Shown: positions 23,728 through 32,482 of the stretch, piece after piece
How positions within the stretch are numbered: position 1 is the stretch's first letter
Layout: every line of letters begins with the position of its first letter
NCBI GenBank assembly: GCA_964008355.1
Contig: CAXGBD010000006.1
Span: 1-35,191, forward strand
Source of the DNA: DTSX01 sp964008355
Lineage (GTDB): Bacteria; Pseudomonadota; Gammaproteobacteria; Steroidobacterales; UBA11654
DNA: 35,191 nt
Reading direction: 5' to 3'
Translations under genes and position numbers: made by a program
Notes under the pieces: generated by a model
The model's database searches: none
What the model saw: only the letters and a program-made list of their open reading frames with translations
Told to the model about the DNA's origin: nothing

Positions 23728-24075
23728 TTGACAAACAAACTAAACTTTAATCACGTGCATTCCTCAAACATGAGGTCAGAAGACGAGCTGTTCTCTGTTT
23801 TTTTTGTTAAAAATAAAACAAACCGCTGTCGCTTAGGAGTGTCTCTTCCAAAAAAAACAATCGCCAAAGCAGCAACGAGAAACAAAATAAAAAGAATAAT
23901 AAAAAACAGCTTTAATGTTTTTTTTCAAACAACAAAAGGAATAGATGTTGTTGTCAGAGCAAAGAGAGAGCCCCAAACCAACACAAGTGATAAAATATTA
24001 CAAAGCCTCGACCAACACTGGAAAACAATAATGAGCCAACACAACAAAACGAACAAAACAAATGGAAAACCTTAG
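23728..24075 (+). CDS. rnpA: Ribonuclease P protein component
   Basis: RnpA is the small basic protein that helps RNase P RNA remove 5' leaders from pre-tRNA. The 115-residue protein carries the family signature 'RNKIKRIIKNSF' (RNR-like motif, about residues 51-62), preceded by 'CRLGVSLPKKTIAKAATRN'. The start is TTG at 23728, since the 'LNFNHV' region needed for the fold lies upstream of the first in-frame ATG. The C-terminus is asparagine- and lysine-rich with little conservation. It overlaps yidC by 14 bases, leaving no room for yidD, which usually lies between them. Confidence 0.93.
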   Translation: MTNKLNFNHVHSSNMRSEDELFSVFFVKNKTNRCRLGVSLPKKTIAKAATRNKIKRIIKNSFNVFFQTTKGIDVVVRAKREPQTNTSDKILQSLDQHWKTIMSQHNKTNKTNGKP

Positions 24076-25759
24076 GCTACCGCTCTGGGCTGGTTTCTTT
24101 GTTGTGGCGTGGTTTCTCATAAGCCAGTGGTCAGCAGACTATGCTATAAAAACTGATCAGCCAGCACTGCCAACAGACCAAACGCGACAAAACATTCCAA
24201 AAGAACAAACCAACAAAACCGCGCTAGAGCTTTCTAACAGTTTGCCGGCTCTGTCCAGCGAGCTGAGCAGCGGATCAAGCGTTGTCCAGGAAACAAAACA
24301 AAAACTTGACCTGGTTGTTGTAACAACAGACGTGATGGAGATTTCTATCAACACCAAAAAAGGAGCAGACATCGTTCAGGCAAAGCTGCTCAACTACTAT
24401 CCAGACAAAAAAAATAAAACCCAAAACATCGAACTTTTGTCCTATGGGGAAAACAGCTATCACTATCTTCAAACTGGGCTGCTGTCTCTGAACGGACAAC
24501 CAGAGCCCAACCACCAAGAGGCTTTTGTTTCTAATGGGACAAAGTCCTCGCTCAAAACCAACCACGCCTTCTTAAGAGACCAGCAAGAAGACCTAAAGGT
24601 TTCTTTTGTGTGGCAGCCCCAGGAAGAAAACACAAACATAGAGGTAGTTAAAAGCTACATCTTTAAAAGAGGAAGATACGACGTTCAGCTTGTTTATAAA
24701 ATAAAAAACAAAGGTTCTAAAGACTATCCTTTTGTTCTTTATAACAGGCTTGTAAAAAAAGATATCCAAACAGACAGAAGCATGTTTGATGTTGAAACCT
24801 ATTCATTTAATGGACCAATAATTTATAACGGAGACAGCTACGAAAAAAAAGAAACAGAAAGCCTAGAGGGTCCCGCAGTTGAAACCCACACAAGCGGGTG
24901 GGCAGCCAATATCCAACATCACTTTTTGGTAGCGGCCATACCACAACAAGGAGAGCCTTTTACTTATAGGGTTGATGCAGACAAACCAAACAACCTTTAT
25001 CGGGTGTCCATGGTGGGAGAGCAACCCAGCGCCCTACAGCCTGGAAGAACAACAACCGCAACAACCACTTTTTTTATTGGGCCCAAGGTTCAAAAGCAAC
25101 TAAGAGAAACCGCACCTGGCCTAGAGCTTGCGGTGGACTACGGAAGACTTACTTTTTTAGCCGCCCCCTTGTTTTGGCTGCTTGAAAAAGCCCACGGAAT
25201 TGTAAAAAACTGGGGGCTCGCAATTATTTTTGTAACATTTTTAATCAAGCTTGTGTTTTATCCGCTCACAGAGGCCAGCGGCAAATCTATGGCAAAAATG
25301 AGAACGGTCCAACCAAGACTCAAGACCCTACAAGAGAGGTACAAAGACGACAAACAGGCACTAAGCCAAGCAACGATGGAGCTTTATAAAAAAGAAAAAG
25401 TAAACCCGCTGGCGGGCTGTTTACCGATGCTGATACAAATTCCATTTTTTATATCGTTTTATTGGGTTTTGCTGGAGAGCGTTGAGATTAGGCAGGCGCC
25501 CTTTTTTCTTTGGATCCAGGATCTTTCTTCTAGAGACCCCTACTTCATTTTGCCTATACTGATGGGGCTCGGGATGTTTTTCCAGCAAAAGCTTAACCCA
25601 ACGCCACCAGACCCAATGCAAGCCAAGATCATGATGGCGATGCCAATAATGTTTACTGGAATGTTTGCTTTTTTTCCCTCAGGGCTAGTGCTCTACTGGC
25701 TAACAAACTCGCTTTTATCTATCGCACAGCAATGGAGAATAAACAGGGCTAATACATAA
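24062..25759 (+). CDS. yidC: Membrane protein insertase YidC
   Basis: YidC inserts and folds inner-membrane proteins, alone or with SecYEG. The 565-residue protein has an N-terminal membrane segment (about residues 6-22), a large periplasmic beta-sandwich domain and the conserved C-terminal 60-kDa insertase domain. That domain begins near residue 370 with 'HGIVKNWGLAIIFVTFLIKLVFYPLT' split over a membrane helix. It continues through 'NPLAGCLPMLIQIPFF' and 'FPSGLVLYWLTNSLLSIAQQW'. The size is that of gammaproteobacterial YidC. It overlaps rnpA and is followed after 2 bases by mnmE, so the genes are translationally packed. Confidence 0.97.
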   Translation: MENLRLPLWAGFFVVAWFLISQWSADYAIKTDQPALPTDQTRQNIPKEQTNKTALELSNSLPALSSELSSGSSVVQETKQKLDLVVVTTDVMEISINTKKGADIVQAKLLNYYPDKKNKTQNIELLSYGENSYHYLQTGLLSLNGQPEPNHQEAFVSNGTKSSLKTNHAFLRDQQEDLKVSFVWQPQEENTNIEVVKSYIFKRGRYDVQLVYKIKNKGSKDYPFVLYNRLVKKDIQTDRSMFDVETYSFNGPIIYNGDSYEKKETESLEGPAVETHTSGWAANIQHHFLVAAIPQQGEPFTYRVDADKPNNLYRVSMVGEQPSALQPGRTTTATTTFFIGPKVQKQLRETAPGLELAVDYGRLTFLAAPLFWLLEKAHGIVKNWGLAIIFVTFLIKLVFYPLTEASGKSMAKMRTVQPRLKTLQERYKDDKQALSQATMELYKKEKVNPLAGCLPMLIQIPFFISFYWVLLESVEIRQAPFFLWIQDLSSRDPYFILPILMGLGMFFQQKLNPTPPDPMQAKIMMAMPIMFTGMFAFFPSGLVLYWLTNSLLSIAQQWRINRANT

Positions 25760-25761
25760 TC

Positions 25762-27105
25762 TTGAACAAAAAGATTAACAAGCAAGCAGATACAATCGCA
25801 GCGTGTGCGACTGCTGCGGGAAGCTCAGGCCTTGCGTTGATTAGGGTTTCAGGACCCAACACAGCGATGATAGCAAAAAAAATAATAGGCCCTGTTCCAA
25901 AGCCCATGAGGGCAAAATATAGTAATTTTTTAAGCCCAGATCGCTCCATTATTGATAGCGGTATCGCACTATATTTTAAGGGCCCAAGGTCATATACAGG
26001 AGAAAACACGCTCGAGCTAACCTGTCATGGAGGAAGCGCAGTAGTTGATCAAATCCTTCAAGCTCTTATTGAATATGGAGCAAGGCTCGCTGGCCCGGGG
26101 GAGTTTACAAAAAGAGCTTTTTTGAACGACAAGATGGACCTTACCCAAGCAGAGGCCGTTGTTGATCTTATAGAAAGCTCATCAGCAGCAACAGCAAGGG
26201 CGGCCAAAAGGTCGCTGGACGGGGTCTTTTCAACAAAAATACTAAATCTAAGCACGCTTCTTTCGGAGATCAGAGTGAGCGTTGAAGCCTCATTAGACTT
26301 TCCAGAAGAAGATATTAAAGAGACAGGGCAACAAGACGGACTCACCTTTAAAATGAACGAGACAAAAGATATTTTTTCAACACTTCTTAGGCAAACAAGG
26401 CTAGCTTGTCGAGTCAGAGAGGGGGTCGTTGTTGTTCTAACAGGAAAGCCCAATGTTGGTAAATCAACCCTGATGAACACCCTGTGTGGACACGAAAGAG
26501 CGATCGTGAGTGAATCCCCAGGAACCACAAGAGACACTCTAGACGAAGACATTCTGGTTGACGGCTATAAGGTTCGACTAATAGACACTGCGGGAATAAG
26601 AGAGCCAGAAAACACCATTGAAAAAGAGGGCGTTAATAGAGCGATAAAAGCCGCACAAAACGCAGACATAGTAATCAATGTGGTTGATGGCAGCACAAGC
26701 CAGACAACAAAGAAAAAAAACAAGACCAACGACATTGTAGCTTTAAACAAAAACGATCTTACCGAAAACGCTCCGGGCAGGGTAGAAAACGAAGCCAACA
26801 TGTTTCGTCTTTCAGCGCTAACCGGAGAAGGGGTTGACGAGCTTCTTAACCACATAAGCAATTATTTTAACCAAGAGCTATTGGCAGAAGAGACCCTAAC
26901 AGCAAGAAGAAGACATCTAAGCGCCTTAAAGGAAGCAAACAAGCATTTTTTAGAAGCAGAAGTTAAAATATCAGCTGGCAGAACAACCGACTTGGTTGCA
27001 GAGGACCTGCTCCAAGCACAAAATTCTCTTTCAGAGATTACAGGAGAGTTTACAAGCGAGGACCTGCTAGAAAAAATATTTAATGAGTTTTGCATAGGAA
27101 AATAA
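25762..27105 (+). CDS. mnmE: tRNA modification GTPase MnmE
   Basis: MnmE works with MnmG to make the 5-carboxymethylaminomethyl modification at U34 of several tRNAs, using 5,10-methylene-tetrahydrofolate and GTP. The 447-residue protein has an N-terminal folate-binding domain, a helical domain and an inserted G domain with 'GKPNVGKST' (about 229-237), 'TTRDT', 'DTAGIRE' and 'NKND'. It ends in the diagnostic C-terminal 'CIGK', whose cysteine (C444) is conserved. The start is TTG at 25762, two bases after the yidC stop; the N-terminus 'ADTIAACATAAGSSGLALIRVSG' then aligns with the family and no nearby ATG would keep it. Confidence 0.97.
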   Translation: MNKKINKQADTIAACATAAGSSGLALIRVSGPNTAMIAKKIIGPVPKPMRAKYSNFLSPDRSIIDSGIALYFKGPRSYTGENTLELTCHGGSAVVDQILQALIEYGARLAGPGEFTKRAFLNDKMDLTQAEAVVDLIESSSAATARAAKRSLDGVFSTKILNLSTLLSEIRVSVEASLDFPEEDIKETGQQDGLTFKMNETKDIFSTLLRQTRLACRVREGVVVVLTGKPNVGKSTLMNTLCGHERAIVSESPGTTRDTLDEDILVDGYKVRLIDTAGIREPENTIEKEGVNRAIKAAQNADIVINVVDGSTSQTTKKKNKTNDIVALNKNDLTENAPGRVENEANMFRLSALTGEGVDELLNHISNYFNQELLAEETLTARRRHLSALKEANKHFLEAEVKISAGRTTDLVAEDLLQAQNSLSEITGEFTSEDLLEKIFNEFCIGK

Positions 27106-27106
27106 G

Positions 27107-29011
27107 CTGAAAACAAACAACAATAAATTTGATGCGATAGTTGTTGGTGGGGGCCATGCTGGCACCGAAGCTGCTGCTGCGCTTTCAAGAATGGGACACA
27201 AAGCCCTACTGCTAACCCAGAGCAAAGAAACCATTGGCCAAATGAGCTGCAATCCAGCGATAGGGGGTGTTGGAAAGGGACACCTCGTAAAAGAAATAGA
27301 CGCCCTTGGCGGTGTAATGGCGCTCGCCGCGGATCACGCAGGAATACACTTTAAAACCCTAAACGCCAGCAAAGGCAGGGCCGTTCAGGCAACTCGCGCC
27401 CAAGCAGACAGAACCCTCTATAAAAAAGCCATTCAAGACCACTTAAACAGCTTGCCCAGGCTTTCCATCGTTGAGGGAATGGCGGCAAGGCTTATTGTTG
27501 AAGCCAACAGGGTTTTGGGTGTGGAAACCGAGGAAGATCAAAGCTTTTATGCAAAGCACGTAATTTTAACCGTGGGCACCTTTTTAAACGGAAAGATCTA
27601 CATTGGGAACAAACGAACAAAGGGCGGCAGAGTGGGTGATGAGCCGTCAATAATGCTGGCAGACCAACTAAGAGAAATAGCACCCAGAACAGGCAGGCTA
27701 AAAACAGGCACTCCGCCTAGGCTTTTAAAAAAGAGTATCAACTTTTCTGTTCTGGAAGAACAAGCAGGCGACAACCCAAGACCTATTTTTTCTTTTCTTT
27801 CGAGCCGAGAAGACCAACCCAAACAAGTCAGCTGTTTTATTGCATACACCAATAAAAACACACACTCGATCATCAAAAAAGCACTCAGCTCCTCTCCTTT
27901 GTTTACAGGCGCTATAGAAGGGGTTGGGCCAAGATATTGCCCCTCTATTGAGGACAAGGTCACCAAGTTTATAGACAAGACCAGACATCAAATTTTTATC
28001 GAGCCAGAGGGCCTGTTTTCGGAAGAGGTGTACCCAAACGGAATCTCTACAAGTCTAAGCCTAAAAAACCAAGAAAGCTTTGTTAGATCTATAGTGGGCT
28101 TTGAAAACGCCGTTATTGCCAAACCAGGCTACGCCATTGAATATGATTATTTTGACCCAAGAGACCTCAAATCAACGCTTGAGACCAGTGCAGTCAAGGG
28201 CCTGTTTTTTGCAGGCCAGATAAATGGCACCACTGGTTACGAGGAGGCAGCGGCACAGGGGATTTTAGCAGGAATCAACGCAGGTTTGTCTATAGAAGAA
28301 AAGGAAAAGTGGGTTCCAGACAGAAGCGAAGCCTATATTGGTGTGTTGACAAACGACCTGGTCACCAGAGGAACCAACGAGCCGTATAGAATGTTTACAA
28401 GCAGGGCAGAGCACAGGCTACTACTGAGAGAGGACAACGCTGACACAAGACTGACACCAAAAGCCAAAGAGTTGAGCCTCATTGCTGAGAAAAGGTGGAA
28501 AATCTTTTGTGAAAAACAAGAAATAATCCGTAAAGAAAAGACAAGGCTTTCCAAAACCACGCTTTCAGGTGGGGCAGTCCAAAGAATCGACAATAAATCA
28601 AAAAGAGAAAGGGGTGAAAAAACAGCCTATCAGCTATTAAAGAGACCCCATGTTTTATACAAAAACCTGTTGAAAGAAATTAACCCCAGGAGCGGTTACG
28701 AAAACGAAACAGAGCTGTTGAGAGAAACGGTAGACTCCATAATTGAAGCCGACGCAAAATACCAAGGGTATATGCGTAGACAACACAACGAAATAGAAAA
28801 ACAAAAAGCATATAAAAACACAGCACTTCCAAAGGACATTGATTACCAAGGCCTCTCAGGACTCTCCAACGAGGCTAAACAAAAACTCATCGAGTTTACA
28901 CCAGAAACCATTGGGCAGGCGGCCAGAATCCAAGGGATCACACACGCCTCGCTTTCCGTTTTGCTGGTGCATTTAAAAAAGCACAAACTAAAGAAAGCAG
29001 AAGGCCTATGA
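27107..29011 (+). CDS. mnmG: tRNA modification FAD enzyme MnmG (GidA)
   Basis: MnmG is the FAD-dependent partner of MnmE in wobble-uridine modification. The first in-frame ATG (27191) would cut off the FAD-binding motif. That motif, 'VVGGGHAGTEAA', lies upstream in the same open frame. The frame is closed by a TAG at 27095, and the only start-like codon between is CTG at 27107, one base after the mnmE stop. With this start the protein has 634 residues, normal for MnmG, and G14-G-G-H-A-G19 forms the dinucleotide motif. Other conserved parts are 'GVGKGHLVKEIDALGG', 'TGTFLNGKIYIG', 'PGYAIEYDY', 'AGQINGTTGYEEAAAQG' and 'TSRAEHRL'. It overlaps the next gene through ATGA. Confidence 0.96.
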   Translation: MKTNNNKFDAIVVGGGHAGTEAAAALSRMGHKALLLTQSKETIGQMSCNPAIGGVGKGHLVKEIDALGGVMALAADHAGIHFKTLNASKGRAVQATRAQADRTLYKKAIQDHLNSLPRLSIVEGMAARLIVEANRVLGVETEEDQSFYAKHVILTVGTFLNGKIYIGNKRTKGGRVGDEPSIMLADQLREIAPRTGRLKTGTPPRLLKKSINFSVLEEQAGDNPRPIFSFLSSREDQPKQVSCFIAYTNKNTHSIIKKALSSSPLFTGAIEGVGPRYCPSIEDKVTKFIDKTRHQIFIEPEGLFSEEVYPNGISTSLSLKNQESFVRSIVGFENAVIAKPGYAIEYDYFDPRDLKSTLETSAVKGLFFAGQINGTTGYEEAAAQGILAGINAGLSIEEKEKWVPDRSEAYIGVLTNDLVTRGTNEPYRMFTSRAEHRLLLREDNADTRLTPKAKELSLIAEKRWKIFCEKQEIIRKEKTRLSKTTLSGGAVQRIDNKSKRERGEKTAYQLLKRPHVLYKNLLKEINPRSGYENETELLRETVDSIIEADAKYQGYMRRQHNEIEKQKAYKNTALPKDIDYQGLSGLSNEAKQKLIEFTPETIGQAARIQGITHASLSVLLVHLKKHKLKKAEGL

Positions 29012-30681
29012 GAACAAAGCAACTGGTTTTGATTCTGGTTTTCCTGGTTTCTGGCTGTGGGGAGAACCAAGAAATTGGATGTTTTGTTAGTGATGGCGCA
29101 ATCGTTGTTGGCGGCCAAACTGGACAAGAGCTTTCACCAGCTCAAGTATTTAGAAAAAACAACGGCACAGAGCCCGGAACCCTGGACCCCCACAGAGCAG
29201 AAGGCGTGCCCGCCTCAAACGTATTGAGAGACTTGTTCGAAGGCTTGGTTATGGAAGATCCATCAGGAGCATACATTCCTGGGGCAGCAGAATCCTGGAA
29301 CATTAGTGAGGACGCGAAAACATACACCTTTAAGATTCGCGAAAATAGTAAATGGAGCAACGGAGATGTCTTGACGGCTGAAGACTTTGTTTATGGTTTG
29401 CGCAGGAGCGCTGACCCGGCCACGCTGTCAAACTACGCAAGCATGTTATATCCAATAAAAAACGCTAGAGACGTAGTGCTAGGAAAAAAGAAACCCCAGG
29501 CCCTAGGAGTAAGCACCGACGGCCCAACAACCCTGATCATAGAGCTTGAAGAGCCAACGCCTTATTTTTTAAGCCTACTAACCCACTCAACCACCTACGC
29601 AGCACACCGCCCAACCGTTGAGGAGTTTGGTTCCCAATTTACAAGGCCGGGCAACCTGGTGAGCAACGGTGCTTTTAAGCTGGCAGAGTGGAGGGTGCAG
29701 TCACACATAAAGCTGGTGAGAAATACAGAATACTGGGACGATACAAACACCACCCTGGACGAGGTTTATTACTATCCAATTGATGATGTAAGCTCTTCGT
29801 TGAAAAGATACCGAGCGCAAGAACTAGACTTTACAGAAACCGTTCTGGCAGAGCAGCTGCCTTGGATCCAACAGTGTTTGCCCAACGACCTAAAAATCTC
29901 CCCGTACTTCGGCAGTTATTATTATGGTTTTAACAACACACAACCACCGTTTAAAAACAAACCAAAGCTGAGGACCGCTCTTTCTATGGCTATAGACAGA
30001 ACCATTATTACGGACATTATTCTAGGGGCAGGACAGATACCTGCTTACAGTCTTGTCCCATCGGTTAAAGCGTTCAAGGCTGTGCCGGCGCACTGGAGCC
30101 AATGGACCCAAACAGAAAGAGACCAAGAGGCCCAAAAGCTCTATAGTGAAGCGGGCTTTAACAAAGAACACCCATTTGAAGTTGAAATTCTCTACAACAC
30201 TAGTGACAACCACAAAAGAGTAGCCCTGGCTATTGCCGCAATGTGGAAACAGACTCTTGGCATCAAAACAACATTAAGAAACCAAGAGTGGAAAGTGTTT
30301 TTAGAAACCAGAAGACTGAAAACGGACACACAGGTTTATCGAGCTGGTTGGATCGGAGACTACGATGATCCATACACGTTTTCCCAACTGCTGCATTCTG
30401 AAAATGAAATGAACCACCCCGGGTATTCCAGCGAAAAATATGATGATCTTATCAACCTTGCTGCAACCAAAAATGCAGGAGAAAGCAGACTAGAAACCCT
30501 GAGGCAAGCAGAAAAAATCATGCTTGAAGACATGCCCATTATCCCCATATATTTTTATGTCAGCCAACACCTAATTAAACCCTGGGTTTCTGGCCTAGAA
30601 GGCAATGTGATGGACCACCACTATTCAAAATACGTGAAAATATTAAAAGCAGAAATAACAAGCAACAATGAACAGCCTTAA
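29008..30681 (+). CDS. oppA: Oligopeptide ABC transporter, substrate-binding lipoprotein (OppA-like)
   Basis: This 557-residue protein has a lipoprotein signal peptide ending in the lipobox L-V-S-G-C17, so it is probably tethered to a membrane facing the periplasm. The rest matches the family 5 solute-binding proteins, with OppA-like 'GTEPGTLDPHRAEGVP', 'AESWNISEDAKTYTFKIREN' and 'LSMAIDRTIITD'. OppA and MppA bind peptides with little sequence preference. The start ATG overlaps the mnmG stop as ATGA, and the 3' end overlaps oppB by 14 bases, so it is coupled on both sides. The exact ligand is not predictable. Confidence 0.92.
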   Translation: MRTKQLVLILVFLVSGCGENQEIGCFVSDGAIVVGGQTGQELSPAQVFRKNNGTEPGTLDPHRAEGVPASNVLRDLFEGLVMEDPSGAYIPGAAESWNISEDAKTYTFKIRENSKWSNGDVLTAEDFVYGLRRSADPATLSNYASMLYPIKNARDVVLGKKKPQALGVSTDGPTTLIIELEEPTPYFLSLLTHSTTYAAHRPTVEEFGSQFTRPGNLVSNGAFKLAEWRVQSHIKLVRNTEYWDDTNTTLDEVYYYPIDDVSSSLKRYRAQELDFTETVLAEQLPWIQQCLPNDLKISPYFGSYYYGFNNTQPPFKNKPKLRTALSMAIDRTIITDIILGAGQIPAYSLVPSVKAFKAVPAHWSQWTQTERDQEAQKLYSEAGFNKEHPFEVEILYNTSDNHKRVALAIAAMWKQTLGIKTTLRNQEWKVFLETRRLKTDTQVYRAGWIGDYDDPYTFSQLLHSENEMNHPGYSSEKYDDLINLAATKNAGESRLETLRQAEKIMLEDMPIIPIYFYVSQHLIKPWVSGLEGNVMDHHYSKYVKILKAEITSNNEQP

Positions 30682-31600
30682 GTTTGTTTTCTCTCGCTTG
30701 TTAGGCGCGGTGCCAACCTTATTGGCTTTGATTTGCTTGGCTTTTTTTCTAGTCAAAGCAGCACCAGGCGGACCTTTTGACATGGAACGATCTTTGCCTG
30801 AAGAGGTTGAGGCCAATCTGCGTGCGGCCTACAATCTTGACGACCCTCTGCCGAAACAACTACTCAAATATATAGGCGATATCATGCGCGGCGATTTTGG
30901 ACCATCTTTTCAGTATCGTGATTTTAACGTTACAGAATTAATTATGAGCGGCTTTCCTGTGTCCTTAAGGCTGGGCGGTGCTGCCATTTTAATTGCATTG
31001 TTTTTCGGCGCTATTATAGGAACTATTGCCGCCCTCAACCAAAACACCAAAACAGACTATTTAGTTATGTTTTTTGGAATGACGGGGATTTCAATACCAA
31101 ACTTTGTGATGGCGCCCTTGTTGATTTTGTTGTTTTCAATTTTTTTGAGGTGGCTTCCCTCCGGAGGTCTGGGAGGTGGAGAAATCAACAACATGATCTT
31201 GCCTGTCACGGCCCTTGCTTTCCCTCAGGTTGCCTATATTGCAAGACTGACTCGAGGTTCAATGATAGAGGTTTTGAGCAGTAACTTTGTTAGAACCGCT
31301 AGAGCACAAGGGCTTCCTACGAGAACCATAGTTCTAAAACATGTGCTTAAACCAACTTTTTTACCGATTGTTTCGTATCTTGGGCCAGCAACAGCTGCGA
31401 TTATCACTGGATCAGTTGTTGTGGAGCAAATTTTTGGGCTGCCAGGCCTGGGTAGATATTTTGTCCAAGGAGCGCTCAACAGAGACTACACACTGGTTTT
31501 AGGCGTCGTGGTTTTCTATGGCTGTTTAATTATTTTCTTTAACCTGCTTGTAGACATTATTTACGGCTTCATTGATCCCAGAATTAAATCAAACAGATGA
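30668..31600 (+). CDS. oppB: Oligopeptide ABC transporter, permease 1
   Basis: The 310-residue integral membrane protein has six membrane segments in the DppB/OppB pattern. It begins 'FVFSRLLGAVPTLLALICLAF', has 'KAAPGGPFD' after the first segment and the cytoplasmic EAA-type loop 'FVRTARAQGLPTRTIVLKHVLK' split around residues 214-235, which contacts the ATPase. The end 'FGLPGLGRYFVQGALNRDYTLVLG' is typical. It forms the membrane channel with OppC. The gene overlaps oppA upstream and oppC by ATGA downstream. Confidence 0.95.
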   Translation: MNSLKFVFSRLLGAVPTLLALICLAFFLVKAAPGGPFDMERSLPEEVEANLRAAYNLDDPLPKQLLKYIGDIMRGDFGPSFQYRDFNVTELIMSGFPVSLRLGGAAILIALFFGAIIGTIAALNQNTKTDYLVMFFGMTGISIPNFVMAPLLILLFSIFLRWLPSGGLGGGEINNMILPVTALAFPQVAYIARLTRGSMIEVLSSNFVRTARAQGLPTRTIVLKHVLKPTFLPIVSYLGPATAAIITGSVVVEQIFGLPGLGRYFVQGALNRDYTLVLGVVVFYGCLIIFFNLLVDIIYGFIDPRIKSNR

Positions 31601-32481
31601 CAACAAAAGTTACAACCCACACCAACTCCTTGTTAGGCGATGCTTGGAACACATTAAAAAAGAACCGGGCCGCTCTAGTTTCAGTGACAACGATGGCCAC
31701 CATGATTGCTCTAGTTATCTTTGGGCCCCTCTTAAGTCCTTACGCTGTTGACCAAACAGACTGGTATCAAATTTCCTCACGGCCAAACATGGCAAGCGGC
31801 CATATTTTTGGAACAGATGATCTTGGAAGAGATTTGTTTGTGCGGGTCATGTATGGCGGAAGGGTTTCGCTTATGGTGGGGATAGTGGCAACAATAGTTA
31901 GCGTGATTATTGGTGTCACCTATGGCTCGATCTCAGGATTTATTGGGGGAAAAACAGATGCGTTGATGATGAGGGTTGTGGATGTTCTTTATGCAATGCC
32001 CTTTTTGTTTTTTGTAATTTTATTGATGGTTTTTTTTGGGCGGAGCATTTTACTAATCTTTGTAGCTATTGGTGCAGTTAACTGGCTGGACATTGCCAGG
32101 ATTGTCAGAGGACAAACTCTCAACCTCAAAGGCAAAGAGTTTGTTGATGCAGCAAGGGCAGGAGGCGCCTCAACACTAAGAATTGTGTTCAAGCACATTG
32201 TTCCAAACTTGCTCGGACTGGTGGTGGTTTATGTGGCTTTAACGGTCCCGCAGGTTATTTTGGTAGAGTCGTTCCTAAGTTTTTTAGGGCTTGGCGTCCA
32301 GGAACCTATGACCTCTTGGGGAGCGCTGGTTAACCAAGGAGCAAGACAAATGGAGACCTCGCCATGGATGCTTTTGTTTCCGGCGATGTTTTTAGCAACA
32401 ACGTTGTTTTGTTTTAACTTTATTGGCGATGGACTAAGAGATGCCCTTGACCCAAAAGACAGAACAAGAGAGGAGGAATGA
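31597..32481 (+). CDS. oppC: Oligopeptide ABC transporter, permease 2
   Basis: The 294-residue permease matches DppC/OppC: an N-terminal cytoplasmic segment ('GDAWNTLKKNRAALVS'), a periplasmic stretch with 'HIFGTDDLGRDLFVRVMYGGRVSL' split across it, and the EAA loop 'EFVDAARAGGASTLRIVFKHIVPN' split near residue 190. The C-terminus 'FIGDGLRDALDPKDR' is characteristic. It is coupled to oppB by ATGA. An AGGAGG sequence inside its last codons (32471-32476) is the ribosome-binding site of the next gene. Confidence 0.95.
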   Translation: MTTKVTTHTNSLLGDAWNTLKKNRAALVSVTTMATMIALVIFGPLLSPYAVDQTDWYQISSRPNMASGHIFGTDDLGRDLFVRVMYGGRVSLMVGIVATIVSVIIGVTYGSISGFIGGKTDALMMRVVDVLYAMPFLFFVILLMVFFGRSILLIFVAIGAVNWLDIARIVRGQTLNLKGKEFVDAARAGGASTLRIVFKHIVPNLLGLVVVYVALTVPQVILVESFLSFLGLGVQEPMTSWGALVNQGARQMETSPWMLLFPAMFLATTLFCFNFIGDGLRDALDPKDRTREEE

Positions 32482-32482
32482 C

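Noticed and set aside
26058..26552. 164-codon antisense ORF inside mnmE
   Set aside because: It is a frame shadow of a gene whose GTPase motifs are intact on the other strand; serine- and leucine-rich composition is that of complementary codons.
32441..32482. ATG at 32441 as the start of the fused OppDF ATPase
   Set aside because: It gives a 14-residue extension of no ABC-family character and no ribosome-binding site; GTG 32483 follows AGGAGG by six bases and begins the ATPase fold.
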